Source: Ruminococcus sp.
GTDB lineage: Bacteria > Bacillota > Clostridia > Oscillospirales > Ruminococcaceae
Length of the DNA stretch: 32,426 bases
NCBI GenBank assembly: GCA_023665505.1
Contig: JAMPDU010000018.1
Span: forward strand, 1-32,426
Direction: 5' to 3'
A program made the position numbers and the translations under genes. Below are positions 14,744 to 24,496 of the stretch, one piece after another. Under the pieces are notes generated by a model, which did no database searches, was not told the DNA's origin, and worked only from the letters and a program-made list of their open reading frames with translations. How positions within the stretch are numbered: position 1 is the stretch's first letter; each line of letters begins with the position of its first letter.

Positions 14744-17700
14744 TTATATTTCACCCATTTCTTTAGTCCATTCAATTACCGTTGACCTATATATACCGCC
14801 GTCAGCCTCCTTATAAACCAATAGGGTTTTATCGGAAACAGGCGCAACGTCTGCCGCTTTTTCGGGAGGAGAGCATATTATAGCCTGCAAACCGAATTTT
14901 CTTAAAAGCTTAACGCTTTCAATTATTCGTTCACCGTCCATTTTATTGAATGCTTCATCAAAAATAACTATTCTTGCCGTGTTTCCGTACTCATTGGTTA
15001 GATTGACTTTGTAAAGCTGTGCAAAGGATGCAAGAACAGCAACATAAAACGGCGTTTGGCTTTCGCCGCCCGACTTTGTGTACATAGATTTGGAAAACCT
15101 TTCCGTTCTGCCGTTGCTGTCGGTGGAAAGCAAATCAAAGGACAGATAAGTTTTATATTTGCTGAATTTCTCAACGCTTTTTGCCGTCTTACTCTCATCA
15201 TCGTCATAGCTTACAATTTGCGCGAATAAATTATCAATCACGCTCTTATATTTTTCGGTAAATTCATAGCTGAATAAGCCGACATTTCCGTTATCAAGAA
15301 GCGGCGACATTATCATATTGTAATATTCCAAATATGCAGGATTAGGCTTTACTTCAAACCTGTATTTATCATTTCCGAACCATGTCATTTTTAGAGCATT
15401 GTTTAAATCGTCAATTTTTTCGTATGCAGTAGAAATATTCGACCTGAGCTTATATAAAAAGTCGCTTTTAAACTGCTCCATAGCGTCATTTTTAGCCTTT
15501 TCAATACGCTCCTTATATTTGGGAATTTCATAGTCCTTTATTTGCTGATATGCACTTTCATACTCGTCATTATCCGAAACGTCCGAGACCTTAAAAGACA
15601 TATGCTCTTGTGTATTATATTCGCTTCTTTTGTCCCTGAGTATATTTTCCTGCAAAGTTATTTTAGACATAGTGCCTTTTATCGGAGAAATAAACTTTTT
15701 AGCAACCATTTCAGGACTTCCGCAATCCGACAACTCGGAATTATATCTCGGTATCCCCTCGCTGTTTTTGAAATCGACAGTATAATCGTCATTGATTTTC
15801 TGACCCGATATTTTTATATTATTCTCCAAATCAGGTATTATTTTTTGAACCGTATCTTCTTTTTCACGAGTAAAATTTAGAATATAATTAGACGTTTTTT
15901 CTTTCTCTTTATGTGCGGCAGTAATTGCAGTATTTTTTTCGTTAATCTTCTTTTCCATTTCTTCTATCCAAAAGAAATCAATTTTATCAAGCAACTGCTG
16001 AATTTTTTCAAGCTCCCGTTCCGCATCGTTTTTATATTGATATGTATCAAACGCGGATTTTACCGTAGAATTAATGTACTTATCATTCAAATCCCATTCT
16101 GTTGAAACCGTTGGGACAATCGCGTCATGCTTTTGAATTTTTTCGTTTAATTCTTCAGTAATTTCCTCTAAAATCCTTGTTTTATTTTCAATTTGTTTTT
16201 CAATGGAATTTCTTCCGATATAAGGGTTGCGGTACGCGTCCTGGTTAAGAGACTTTACCGAAAAATTGTTGTACAGCATACACTCTCTCGTTACAGAAGT
16301 TCTGAAATCACGTAGCTTATCATCGCTGTAACAACGCGTGACTTTCCCAAGAAGATAATTTACATATGCCTGAACATATTCATCATCACTTTTAACAACT
16401 TCTGCCAAACTATTTGGAACAAGTTTGCTGTTGTATTCATATACCTTTTCCAAATCCACAACCGCATATTCATATATATTTCCGTCAGCCCTGACTTTTT
16501 TGTAAATTTCATACGCATCCATAAAATACTGCGGCGGAACAATAATATTCATACGCTGAGTGTTGAAATACCCCTCAACAGCATTGTGCCATTCCTCGTC
16601 AGTTACCTCAACCAAATCTGCAAGGAAATCCACCGGAACAGTTTTATTATACTTTTCCTTCAGTCCGTCTGAAATTGCCTTTTTAAGCTTTTCCGCTTTT
16701 GAGGGATACGGCTTTATTCCCTGTTTCAATGCGTTTATTTGATTTCTTAATTCCGAAGAATTATTTTTAAGTTCATCTATTTCATTTTTCAGATGATTTA
16801 AAACAGGTTCAATAAATTTTTCCAATTCATAATATGCTTCCCTTATTTTTGAAAAATAATTATGCGAAAGCTGTTCAAAATCTTTTTCGGAAAATTTTTC
16901 TGTCCTGCTTAAAAATTTTTCTGTGTTTTCAACAGCCATAATTATTTCATTGTTATCACATACAGACTTTAATTTTTTAAGTATCTCCAACCATTGTACC
17001 GACATTGTTTTTACAGTTAAAATAAATTTTTCAAGAGATTTTTCATACTTTTCAATATCATTTTTGAAACGGCTTTCATCTTCCTCCAGCCTGTCAACAC
17101 TATTATTGACCCTATACAGCAGAATGTCCTCGTTAAGCTTGCTTTTTTCGCTTTCAAGAGCGGAAATTAATTTTTCAAGTTCGGTATATTTATTATTTAA
17201 TTCTGCAATATTGGTTTCATATTGCTTTAAATCGGCATTTGCTTTTTCAAGCTGTAAAAGATAATCATTATATGTGCCGTAATCAATTAAAAACTGCTGT
17301 ATATTGTAGAGTGAACGCAGTTTCTCAATTTTAGAAAAAACGTCGCAAATATCAAAAAGTTTTTCAAGCTTGCTTTCAAATCTTGCGGCAATTTCCTCCT
17401 GTTGCTTGTAATAAAGAATATTTTCCTGCATAGCGATAATGTCAATATCATCTTCAATATCGCACACGTTTTCCGTTATAAATTTTTCAATATCATTTAT
17501 CGGCTCAAAAGAAATTGCTTTTTTAAGCATCGGAACAAATTTTTCATCAAGAATACTAAGCCTTTGAAGAACTATTTTCCTGTACGCCTCACCCGTATCT
17601 TTGGTTTCATATTTGTTAGGGTAATTTTCTTTAAAAAACTGCGTCATTCTGCGGCTGTCCATAGTTTTTCCGTTTTCAATAAATCTGCATTCGGGAATTC

Positions 17701-18103
17701 TGTCTCTTAAATAAAAGAAACGCTTATTTATTTCACTTCCGTCGGAAAAGCTGTCAAATACTGCGCCGAAACAAAAATACACGGACTTTAAATCGTCATA
17801 AAATTCCGCTACGATATATGTGCTGAAATCTTTTCCCTCTCTGACGCTTTTATTGCCGCTGTCAATATCTTCCCCCATTGAACCCTCAAGATAGCTTTTC
17901 AGCGTTCTTTCAGACTTTTTCCCCGCCGCTCTGTTAAAAGTCGTACTTCTTGTTTCACCCATAAGAACTACTTGCAAAGCGTCAATTATCGTCGATTTGC
18001 CCGCTGAATTTTTCCCCGTAAGAAAATTGATTGTATCGAAATCAATCGTTGTGTTTTGAAAAAAGTGCCAGTTAATAAGCAATAGCCTCGTCAGCTTTTT
18101 CAT
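14744..18103 (-). CDS. jetC: Wadjet SMC-like ATPase JetC
   Basis: A 1119-residue SMC/Rad50-like motor. It has Walker A GKNSAGKST at residues 30-38, long Glu/Lys/Asn-rich coiled-coil arms (about 240-470 and 650-900) around a hinge region, then an ABC signature SGGESQ near 1011 and Walker B IVIFDEAF with D1049 and E1050. ATG at 18103 has GGAGG 9 nt upstream and overlaps the JetB gene by 32 nt. It extrudes DNA loops and senses small circular DNA as part of JetABC. Confidence 0.95.
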   Translation of the reverse strand: MKKLTRLLLINWHFFQNTTIDFDTINFLTGKNSAGKSTIIDALQVVLMGETRSTTFNRAAGKKSERTLKSYLEGSMGEDIDSGNKSVREGKDFSTYIVAEFYDDLKSVYFCFGAVFDSFSDGSEINKRFFYLRDRIPECRFIENGKTMDSRRMTQFFKENYPNKYETKDTGEAYRKIVLQRLSILDEKFVPMLKKAISFEPINDIEKFITENVCDIEDDIDIIAMQENILYYKQQEEIAARFESKLEKLFDICDVFSKIEKLRSLYNIQQFLIDYGTYNDYLLQLEKANADLKQYETNIAELNNKYTELEKLISALESEKSKLNEDILLYRVNNSVDRLEEDESRFKNDIEKYEKSLEKFILTVKTMSVQWLEILKKLKSVCDNNEIIMAVENTEKFLSRTEKFSEKDFEQLSHNYFSKIREAYYELEKFIEPVLNHLKNEIDELKNNSSELRNQINALKQGIKPYPSKAEKLKKAISDGLKEKYNKTVPVDFLADLVEVTDEEWHNAVEGYFNTQRMNIIVPPQYFMDAYEIYKKVRADGNIYEYAVVDLEKVYEYNSKLVPNSLAEVVKSDDEYVQAYVNYLLGKVTRCYSDDKLRDFRTSVTRECMLYNNFSVKSLNQDAYRNPYIGRNSIEKQIENKTRILEEITEELNEKIQKHDAIVPTVSTEWDLNDKYINSTVKSAFDTYQYKNDAERELEKIQQLLDKIDFFWIEEMEKKINEKNTAITAAHKEKEKTSNYILNFTREKEDTVQKIIPDLENNIKISGQKINDDYTVDFKNSEGIPRYNSELSDCGSPEMVAKKFISPIKGTMSKITLQENILRDKRSEYNTQEHMSFKVSDVSDNDEYESAYQQIKDYEIPKYKERIEKAKNDAMEQFKSDFLYKLRSNISTAYEKIDDLNNALKMTWFGNDKYRFEVKPNPAYLEYYNMIMSPLLDNGNVGLFSYEFTEKYKSVIDNLFAQIVSYDDDESKTAKSVEKFSKYKTYLSFDLLSTDSNGRTERFSKSMYTKSGGESQTPFYVAVLASFAQLYKVNLTNEYGNTARIVIFDEAFNKMDGERIIESVKLLRKFGLQAIICSPPEKAADVAPVSDKTLLVYKEADGGIYRSTVIEWTKEMGEI

Positions 18104-18707
18104 TTTCAGATTCCTCCGTTTCATTTTTTAACATATCGCATATTGCTTTGCATCTTTCATTGGAAACCGCAATAAGTACAGACGGCAAAATCATAAATCT
18201 GCACTCAAAATCATCATAGCTTTCATCAATTTTTCTTATAAGATTATGCAATTCCAAAATTCTGAAAGCCTCCTTAATTTCTTTCTGCGGCGGCTTTTTC
18301 TTATAAACGGAAAATTCATTTACTATTTTTCCGAATAATTCTCCCACCGAAGAACACACGTCATTTGTGCCGCCGACCCGAGCGCGGTGCTCCTCATAAA
18401 TTATCCGTATCGTTGCAAGCATTACCGTGGTAAGCTTATTCATAACAAGTTTATTGTACCCCTCCGTATTTCTGACATAAATAATTCCGTACTGGCTTTC
18501 CTTATATATTTTCCAACCGCTTAATTCAAGATAATCATAAAATAATTCAAACTTATCTTCAATATAGCGATATTCCTTTGAAACACGCCTGTCCGCGGTT
18601 TCTCTGAGAATATAAGTTACCGACAAAAGCATATTGCAGATACGGGAAAATTCATCTCTTTCTTTTTGTGACATTTCCGCAAGTTCATTTAAATTCCGCA
18701 TATCCAT
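18072..18707 (-). CDS. jetB: Wadjet subunit JetB (MukE-like)
   Basis: A 211-residue winged-helix protein of the DUF4194 type, the MukE-like kite subunit of the Wadjet condensin. The pattern IIYVRN, then KLTTVMLATIRIIYEEHRAR, then a C-terminal AFRILELHNLI helix fits the family, and the length is normal. ATG at 18707 directly follows the JetA stop, and the C-terminus (acidic Glu-rich tail) overlaps JetC. It should bridge JetA and the JetC heads. Confidence 0.88.
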   Translation of the reverse strand: MDMRNLNELAEMSQKERDEFSRICNMLLSVTYILRETADRRVSKEYRYIEDKFELFYDYLELSGWKIYKESQYGIIYVRNTEGYNKLVMNKLTTVMLATIRIIYEEHRARVGGTNDVCSSVGELFGKIVNEFSVYKKKPPQKEIKEAFRILELHNLIRKIDESYDDFECRFMILPSVLIAVSNERCKAICDMLKNETEESENEKADEAIAY

Positions 18708-20102
18708 TTATTTTCGCCTCCTGTATGTCATAAGCGGTATTTCATATTTTTCCGATTTAACAAATTCCTTTGAAACATTTATCTTGTATCTCGAATTTCT
18801 CTCATTTGCCTGCACAACCGAAAGCAAAGTCATAATGTAAGTATCATCGTCTTTTATTTCAATGTCTGCCGTTGATATTTCATTTTTATTTTCAAGAAGC
18901 TTGTCCACAAAAGCCGCCACATTTTGTTTGCTGTACTTATTATTCATTATCTGCAAAGCCATTGCCTTTGCTTTTACTTCAAAATCCACAGGACATTCTG
19001 TCATAATCAGTTCGGAATTTCTATCTCTTTTAACCGATTTTTTTCTTGAATACAACCCATCTTCGCTGACAAAAGACAGTTCATACAATTCAAATGAATC
19101 CTCCAGCAAACCGCAAACTCTTTCTGAGTATTTATCATCTGAAATGTATTTTAAAAGCGAAATAAGATTACCCTTAACCGTCCTGTCGGAATTTATAAGA
19201 TAATCTATTTTCTGCGTGGTAGCCCGTGTGTACTGACGGTTTTTATTATCAATTACGCTTATAAAATCCTTTTCCAAATTATCGTATGTATCAATAATAT
19301 AATATATCTTTTTCAAAATATCTGTTCTGCATTCATCTTCGTCTGCTTTTTGATTTGATACGGTATATCTGACCATTTCCTCAACAGCATTTTCGTCAAC
19401 AATCCACTTTTTCAATATAAGCTGTATCGGAATTTTATATTTGGGAACAGAATCTTTAATTTTCAGCGGTTTCAAAATCGGCGCAACAATTTCCTCCTGA
19501 AATCTTTCATAATGAGATTGAAGAACATTATTTACGTTAAGCGTATCAATCAGCTGCTGATTATAATACGTTATACTGTGATATACGGATTTAAGGCTTT
19601 CAACAAGCTTTTCAGTCCTGTCCGCTCCGTCATTGAGAGCAGTTATCATTTCGTATGCGTCACGCGTATCATCTGCGTTTTTCAATGACGAATACGTTGA
19701 ATAAACATAGGCGAAATTTTCAGTTTCCGAAACGTTGGATATATCATAAAGAAGCTGTATAATTTTATAACTGAATCCCGGAACGGTAACATATTCCTTA
19801 AAATCACTTTCGGTTTCAATCAATATCCAACCGACATTTTTTAACCTGCGAACCAAGAAGTGCGCTTTGCCCGACATTGAATATTCATTTTCAAGAAGTT
19901 CCTCTTCAGAAAAATCAGCTGAAATAATATCATCGTCCAGCTTTGATATTATCATCGAAATAAGCTCGTCCTTTGATATTTTCAAATGCTGTTTGAACGC
20001 TTCCAAAATCACAAATAATGTTTTGACATACAGGCTTTTATTTTTTGAAACCAAAACAGTAAATAGGTTTTCGGGTATCACGTTGTACAAATTCAAAAAC
20101 AT
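18708..20102 (-). CDS. jetA: Wadjet subunit JetA (kleisin, MukF-like)
   Basis: A 464-residue largely helical protein starting MFLNLYNVIPENLFTVLVS. The N-terminal winged-helix part, the long central helical bundle and the C-terminal winged helix match the DUF5716-like JetA of clostridial Wadjet systems rather than the DUF3375 form, so the system is probably type II. ATG at 20102 is preferred over the TTG-type start five codons earlier because AAGGGAAG precedes it. It is the kleisin that closes the JetC ring. It begins 29 nt after the helicase gene. Confidence 0.85.
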   Translation of the reverse strand: MFLNLYNVIPENLFTVLVSKNKSLYVKTLFVILEAFKQHLKISKDELISMIISKLDDDIISADFSEEELLENEYSMSGKAHFLVRRLKNVGWILIETESDFKEYVTVPGFSYKIIQLLYDISNVSETENFAYVYSTYSSLKNADDTRDAYEMITALNDGADRTEKLVESLKSVYHSITYYNQQLIDTLNVNNVLQSHYERFQEEIVAPILKPLKIKDSVPKYKIPIQLILKKWIVDENAVEEMVRYTVSNQKADEDECRTDILKKIYYIIDTYDNLEKDFISVIDNKNRQYTRATTQKIDYLINSDRTVKGNLISLLKYISDDKYSERVCGLLEDSFELYELSFVSEDGLYSRKKSVKRDRNSELIMTECPVDFEVKAKAMALQIMNNKYSKQNVAAFVDKLLENKNEISTADIEIKDDDTYIMTLLSVVQANERNSRYKINVSKEFVKSEKYEIPLMTYRRRK

Positions 20103-20131
20103 CACTTCCCTTCTCAATATCGGAAAAAATT

Positions 20132-22405
20132 TTATTTCGCAAATCTTTTATAATATTCCTCAAGCTTTTTGTCGCATATATTCCCTATCTCATCTTTTTC
20201 AAGCTTGGAAAGATTTCTCCATACTGTCGGTTCTACCTCAATAATTCCCAAAGTCTTTGTATGCCTCAGCATCTGCATATCCTCAAACCGTCTAAACGGA
20301 TTTAAAAGTATATTGCGCTGCGCGTCTTTATCCGTATATCCGCCCTTGGCAAAAATGCTGTTTGATTTTTCAACAACCAAACCTGCGTTTCTCCTGCCCT
20401 CATAATATTTCTTGAAATAGTCAGCAATATCGTCTATCCTAACCCGTCCCTTTTCGTCTGCGCCTTCAAGTATTGATTTTATTAAAACAGGTTTATATGA
20501 ATAACTCATATCCATTTGACGTATCATTTCCATAAACAAATCTTTTCTGTTGCTGTCATTTATAATACGCCAGCCAAACTTTTCGGCAGACTTATTAAGC
20601 GTATCCTCCGAAAAATATTTGAATACCCTATGCTCGCTCATCGGGGCTGTCAAATCGGGAATTATTTCTCCCTCGCGTATGTATTTTTCAACCGTTTCGG
20701 CAGCGGCGTCAACCCTGCGTATAAATTCCATCTGCGAAATCATTCCGGCGGCTTCCTCCTGCCAATTAAAAACGTCGACCGTTTCATAATCCGCAACGCT
20801 TACCGGAAAATCTACAATTGCCTCAGGCTTTTCACCTCTTGAATAAAGCTCGTCGTCAGCTTTAAACTGTTCTCTTGTGCCCAATACCAGCTTGCCCGGT
20901 CTGTATTCGGAAAGTCTGAAAAGCCTGTGCATTGAATACGGCATATTATACTGACTTGCGTTATCAACAAAATCAAAAACTATAAGACATTCCTTGCCGT
21001 CTGCAAGTCTCATTCCGCGACCAAGCTGCTGAGTATACAGAACCTTTGACATTGTGGGACGCGCCATAAACAAAACCTCAGTTTCGGGACAGTCCCAGCC
21101 CTCGTTCAGCAAATCGCAGGCGCATAACGCTTTTATCTCACCGCTTTGAAATTTAGCAAGATATTCCCTACGCTCCGAGGTTTTCATACTTCCCGAAACC
21201 GCACATGCGCGCACACCCCTGTCATTTATCATTTCGGCAATTTCTTCAGCATGCTTAACGCTTGCACAGAAAATTACCGTGCGCTTATTGCTTGAGTATT
21301 CCATAAAAACATCAACAATAAGCTTGTTTCTTTCCGGAACGAAAATTTTGCTTTCAAGGTCGCGGATATTATACTGAACGCTGTTAAAACGAACCTTTGT
21401 CAAATCAATGTTGGTATGTATCCTTATGCACCTTACCGGAACAAGCTCGCCAATTTCAACCGCTGTCTGAATATCGAGCTTGTGCGCCGTATTTTTAAAA
21501 ATATCAATAATATTTTTATCATCTGCACGCTCCGGAGTTGCGGTAAGTCCGAGAGTGAATTCGGGCGCAAAATAAGAAAGCACCTTTTGGTACGTTTCCG
21601 CCGAAGCGTGATGCGCCTCATCAATAATGATATAACCGAAATCGTTTTCTTTAAACATATCAAGGTTGAGAGCCACGCTTTGAATACTTCCGCAGACGAT
21701 ATATGTGTCCGGCTGTTTTACAGAATCATAGAAACGCCCCACATCTACATCTTTCCAAAGTTCGCTGAATGTCTGTACTGCCTGTTCCACAAGCTCGCGG
21801 GTATGTGCAACAAAAAGAGTCCTTTTGCCGAAACGTTTTGCGTCCGATACGGCAGTAACTGTTTTTCCCGTCCCCGTAGCATGATAAAGCAAAGCTATGG
21901 TTTCGCGGTTTTTTCTCATATTCTCAAGAGAAACAAGAGCTTGATACTGATGCTCTTTTAGTGAAAAATTCTGTCCGTCGATAGCCTTGCCGCGCTGTTC
22001 GGGAAGATATTCAGCCGCGTCTCTGAACGCTGTGTTTCTGCCGACAAAAACACGCAGCTCATCTTTTACCGTATCGGGCTGGTTCTGCATCTGTCTCACA
22101 GCCCAGCGGAACACGTCCCAGCCAAGATTGACCATACTGTTTTGTTTAAGCAAATCGTCATAAAATTTGTTATCGGAAATAATATTTTTATTGTGTGAAG
22201 CTTCATCATCAATCTCAAAAGCAATTTTTCTCGCGCCGCATTCAAGATAAAAATCCGCAAACCTGTCATTCTGATATATATCGTAAAAATGATACTGCGA
22301 ATACAAAAATCCTGCCTTTTCCGCTCCGAAAGCGTCACTGAAAAGCTCTATAAATAAGTTCTCTGCCTCACTTCCGGAAACAGAATGATATTTTGATTCA
22401 ATCAT
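20132..22405 (-). CDS. Nuclease-helicase fusion: PD-(D/E)XK domain plus DEAH-box SF2 helicase
   Basis: 757 residues. The N-terminus (about 10-120) resembles DUF559/Vsr-like restriction nucleases: D51 in RFADFYLE, E64-x-D66 in FEIDDEASHN, and a WDVFRW strand. The helicase follows with ATGTGKT at 176-182, DEAH at 262-265, TAT at 288-290, and QQLGRGMR in the second RecA domain. A C-terminal region of about 200 residues is unassigned. Such proteins occur in restriction and defence islands. It is co-directional with MazG-like (30 nt before) and JetA (29 nt after), so it may be an accessory to Wadjet or an independent defence gene. Confidence 0.85.
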   Translation of the reverse strand: MIESKYHSVSGSEAENLFIELFSDAFGAEKAGFLYSQYHFYDIYQNDRFADFYLECGARKIAFEIDDEASHNKNIISDNKFYDDLLKQNSMVNLGWDVFRWAVRQMQNQPDTVKDELRVFVGRNTAFRDAAEYLPEQRGKAIDGQNFSLKEHQYQALVSLENMRKNRETIALLYHATGTGKTVTAVSDAKRFGKRTLFVAHTRELVEQAVQTFSELWKDVDVGRFYDSVKQPDTYIVCGSIQSVALNLDMFKENDFGYIIIDEAHHASAETYQKVLSYFAPEFTLGLTATPERADDKNIIDIFKNTAHKLDIQTAVEIGELVPVRCIRIHTNIDLTKVRFNSVQYNIRDLESKIFVPERNKLIVDVFMEYSSNKRTVIFCASVKHAEEIAEMINDRGVRACAVSGSMKTSERREYLAKFQSGEIKALCACDLLNEGWDCPETEVLFMARPTMSKVLYTQQLGRGMRLADGKECLIVFDFVDNASQYNMPYSMHRLFRLSEYRPGKLVLGTREQFKADDELYSRGEKPEAIVDFPVSVADYETVDVFNWQEEAAGMISQMEFIRRVDAAAETVEKYIREGEIIPDLTAPMSEHRVFKYFSEDTLNKSAEKFGWRIINDSNRKDLFMEMIRQMDMSYSYKPVLIKSILEGADEKGRVRIDDIADYFKKYYEGRRNAGLVVEKSNSIFAKGGYTDKDAQRNILLNPFRRFEDMQMLRHTKTLGIIEVEPTVWRNLSKLEKDEIGNICDKKLEEYYKRFAK

Positions 22406-22435
22406 ATTGCCGCCTCACTTTACCGTATATATTTA

Positions 22436-22753
22436 TCATTGTTTATCCTCAACATTTTCAAGAAACACCCTATTCCCGAAACCGCCTCGTTTGGTTAGCT
22501 TTTCTGACCTGACCTGTTCCAAATCAAAAACGGAATATCCCCTTGCTTCCGCAATCGCATATATTACTTCCATTACATCCGCAAGTTCTTCAATACTTTT
22601 ATCATTTTGATATTCTGCACATTCCTCATTAAGCTTTCGGTCAAGCTCTGCTAAATACTCATCTTTACCGAGAATATGACAGTTTGCTTTTTTGCCTGAC
22701 GCCGAAATTATTTCTGGAATCTTGTCGCGGACAAGCTTATTATATGTGGGCAT
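22436..22753 (-). CDS. MazG-like NTP pyrophosphohydrolase
   Basis: A 105-residue all-alpha protein. It has the NKLVRDKIPEII opening and the metal-binding series E43 E44 xx E47 and E55 E56 xx D59 xx E62 of the MazG/phosphoribosyl-ATP pyrophosphohydrolase superfamily, which hydrolyses nucleoside triphosphates to monophosphates and pyrophosphate. ATG at 22753 has GGGAGG 6 nt upstream. It is the first gene of the leftward cluster that continues into the helicase and Jet genes. A role in nucleotide depletion or cleansing during infection is plausible but not shown. Confidence 0.82.
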   Translation of the reverse strand: MPTYNKLVRDKIPEIISASGKKANCHILGKDEYLAELDRKLNEECAEYQNDKSIEELADVMEVIYAIAEARGYSVFDLEQVRSEKLTKRGGFGNRVFLENVEDKQ

Positions 22754-22792
22754 AATGTACCTCCCGTGTCAAAAATATAATTTTCTATAATA

Positions 22793-22821
22793 AGTATAGC
22801 ATTATTTTTGTCAAAAGTCAA
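22793..22821 (-). promoter_or_regulatory. Promoter of the pyrophosphohydrolase-helicase-Wadjet cluster
   Basis: Leftward, TTGACT (22821-22816) and an extended -10 box TGC-TATACT (22798-22793) are separated by 17 nt. A second overlapping pair, TTGACA with TATTAT at 16 nt, lies a few bases downstream. No other promoter as good was seen down to 13523, supporting one long transcript. Confidence 0.65.
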
Positions 22822-22867
22822 CAAAATTTGAAATAATTGAAGTTTCCGGCTGCAATATTTGCACTGA

Positions 22868-23212
22868 ATGGAATATTTTTCCTGTTTAATATATCAAAAT
22901 CCGAGTAAGCAGTCATATAATAATGCAAAAGGTCAAAAAATAAGCCAAAAAAAGTTTGCCGAAAAGTGCGAGCTTCACGCCACATACATCGGACAAATCG
23001 AACGCGGCGAAAAGAACGCCACCATTGAAAGCATAAGCAAAATCGTTGCCGGCTTGTCGGTTTCTATGAGTACCTTATTTGAAAAGCTCGACATCAGCGG
23101 CGACGGCAAGCCAAATTATCCCTTATCGGCTTATGAGTTGGTTCAGTCCGTTCCCGAAAATGTTCAGGAAAAACTTATCAGTATTTTGAAAACAATTGTC
23201 AGCATTGAATAA
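22868..23212 (+). CDS. XRE-family transcriptional regulator
   Basis: A 114-residue protein with a helix-turn-helix (ISQKKFAEKCELHATYIGQI, then ERGEKNATIESISKI) at about residues 25-65 and a short C-terminal helical region. The first 20 residues do not look like the usual start of this family, and the ATG at 22868 has no ribosome-binding site, so the 5' end may be damaged or the real start uncertain. It is transcribed away from the pyrophosphohydrolase-Wadjet cluster across 114 nt and could repress that promoter; this is inferred from position. Confidence 0.75.
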   Translation: MEYFSCLIYQNPSKQSYNNAKGQKISQKKFAEKCELHATYIGQIERGEKNATIESISKIVAGLSVSMSTLFEKLDISGDGKPNYPLSAYELVQSVPENVQEKLISILKTIVSIE

Positions 23213-23252
23213 AAAATGGCTGTTGTACGAACACAACAACCATTTTTATTAT
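23213..23252 (+). terminator. Rho-independent terminator of the XRE gene
   Basis: AAAATGGCTGTTGT (23213-23226) pairs with ACAACAACCATTTT downstream apart from one C-A mismatch, and the stem ends in a run of T. It begins right after the stop codon. Confidence 0.8.
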
Positions 23253-23735
23253 AAAACTTTGCAGCATTGCCATCACCACAACAATTGCAAAATATTCGTC
23301 ACTTTAAACATATAAATTTTTGTACAAATCGCCAATAAACAAAGCGCAAATTTATGCAATTAAATAAATCCCAATATATTCCAGCGCAACTAAGCCTGCG
23401 AATTTACAAGCATTTGCAGACTTGATGTGCCGCTGCTTGAAAATAAACTGTCACGTCCGCAAAAGTCAAAACAAAAGTTTCTGCTAAATATGTAAGAAAA
23501 TGGGACTTCATACAGACAACACACCATCTTTTAATTTGCGATTTAAACATCATTCAGACATATTTGAAACGCAGACATGCTTTTACGATTTTACAAAATT
23601 TACCTTTAATCAGATAACAACTGCACCGACATTCTCCGCACATAGAGTACCGGAGAAATTGTTTCAAATGAATATTTATAAAATAATTTCACTATAAATC
23701 CAATAATTATGCAATACTTTTGTAAAAAAATCTGC
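23253..23735. other. Gene-free stretch
   Basis: About 480 nt with no convincing gene. The only open frame of any length on the plus strand (23500-23697) has no ribosome-binding site and no protein-like composition. Short frames on the minus strand stop after 36 codons or fewer. A 7-bp inverted pair (TTCTCCG, CGGAGAA) near 23634-23659 is too weak to call. Confidence 0.5.
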
Positions 23736-23741
23736 TATAAT
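23736..23741 (+). promoter_or_regulatory. Extended -10 promoter of the AlkZ-related gene
   Basis: TATAAT preceded by TGC, 31 nt before the start codon of the AlkZ-related gene. No good -35 box is visible at 16-18 nt, which extended -10 promoters can tolerate. Confidence 0.5.
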
Positions 23742-23772
23742 ATTATTAAAAATAAACACGGACGTGAATAAA

Positions 23773-24456
23773 ATGAAAAATAAATTCGATTTTCAAATCC
23801 GTTCGCAAGCGGACTTGTCAAAAGCGGTGCAAAAATACGGATTTCTGCCGTTTTTCAAAAACGATATACCCGGCTTTTCCGTGGAGGAGCATACGCCGCC
23901 CGAGCTTTGGTTTTCGGACGTGAACGACGGTCCTTGGGAGTGGAAAGGTCCAGTGATAAGGGAAACGGGGTGCGCTTACGGGAAATTTTTCAAGAAAAAA
24001 GCGGGTTTTATCAGCGCGGAATGGTACCCCGATTTCGCAAATTACCGTCGGGACGGCTACGATTTTGACGCGCGGTACGAGGACGGTCTCGCGCCTTACG
24101 CCGATAAAACGGTTTACGACATAATTGCGGAACACGACAGTCTGCTTTCAAAGGAACTGAAACGGCTGGGCGTTTTCGGCAAAAACGGTCGGAAAGGCTT
24201 TGAAACGATAATTACCCGTCTGCAAATGCAGGGCTATGTTGTCACGGCGGATTTTGAGTATATGCGGGACAAAAACGGCGTTTCCTACGGCTGGGGCGTG
24301 GCGCGGTACGCCGTCCCCGAAAAATTTTTCGGAGACGATTTTGAGAAACGGGTTTATTTGCAAACACCCGAGCAGTCCAAAGAAAAAATAATTAAGCATT
24401 TTTCGGAATTATTTAAAAATGTACCGAAAGAAAAATTGCTGAAAATAATCGGGTAA
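23773..24456 (+). CDS. AlkZ-related protein
   Basis: A 227-residue soluble protein. The segments WEWKGPVIRE, YGKFFKKKAGFISAEWYPDF and YRRDGYDFDARYEDG are the pattern I associate with clostridial AlkZ-related proteins, distant relatives of the AlkZ/YcaQ DNA glycosylases. The catalytic motif of true AlkZ is not evident, so glycosylase activity should not be assumed. ATG at 23773 is chosen over the GTG three codons earlier because GGA lies 10 nt before it. The base composition is richer in G+C than the defence island to its left. Confidence 0.6.
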   Translation: MKNKFDFQIRSQADLSKAVQKYGFLPFFKNDIPGFSVEEHTPPELWFSDVNDGPWEWKGPVIRETGCAYGKFFKKKAGFISAEWYPDFANYRRDGYDFDARYEDGLAPYADKTVYDIIAEHDSLLSKELKRLGVFGKNGRKGFETIITRLQMQGYVVTADFEYMRDKNGVSYGWGVARYAVPEKFFGDDFEKRVYLQTPEQSKEKIIKHFSELFKNVPKEKLLKIIG

Positions 24457-24496
24457 AAAAATTAAAAATAAAATTTATATAAATTTGGAGGATATA

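Noticed and set aside
21416-21961. A 181-codon plus-strand frame opposite the helicase gene
   Set aside because: It lies wholly within the helicase coding region, has no ribosome-binding site and no protein-like motifs.
23500-23697. A 65-codon plus-strand frame in the gap before the AlkZ-related gene
   Set aside because: There is no ribosome-binding site, no recognisable composition, and the frame is rich in His and Thr as expected by chance.
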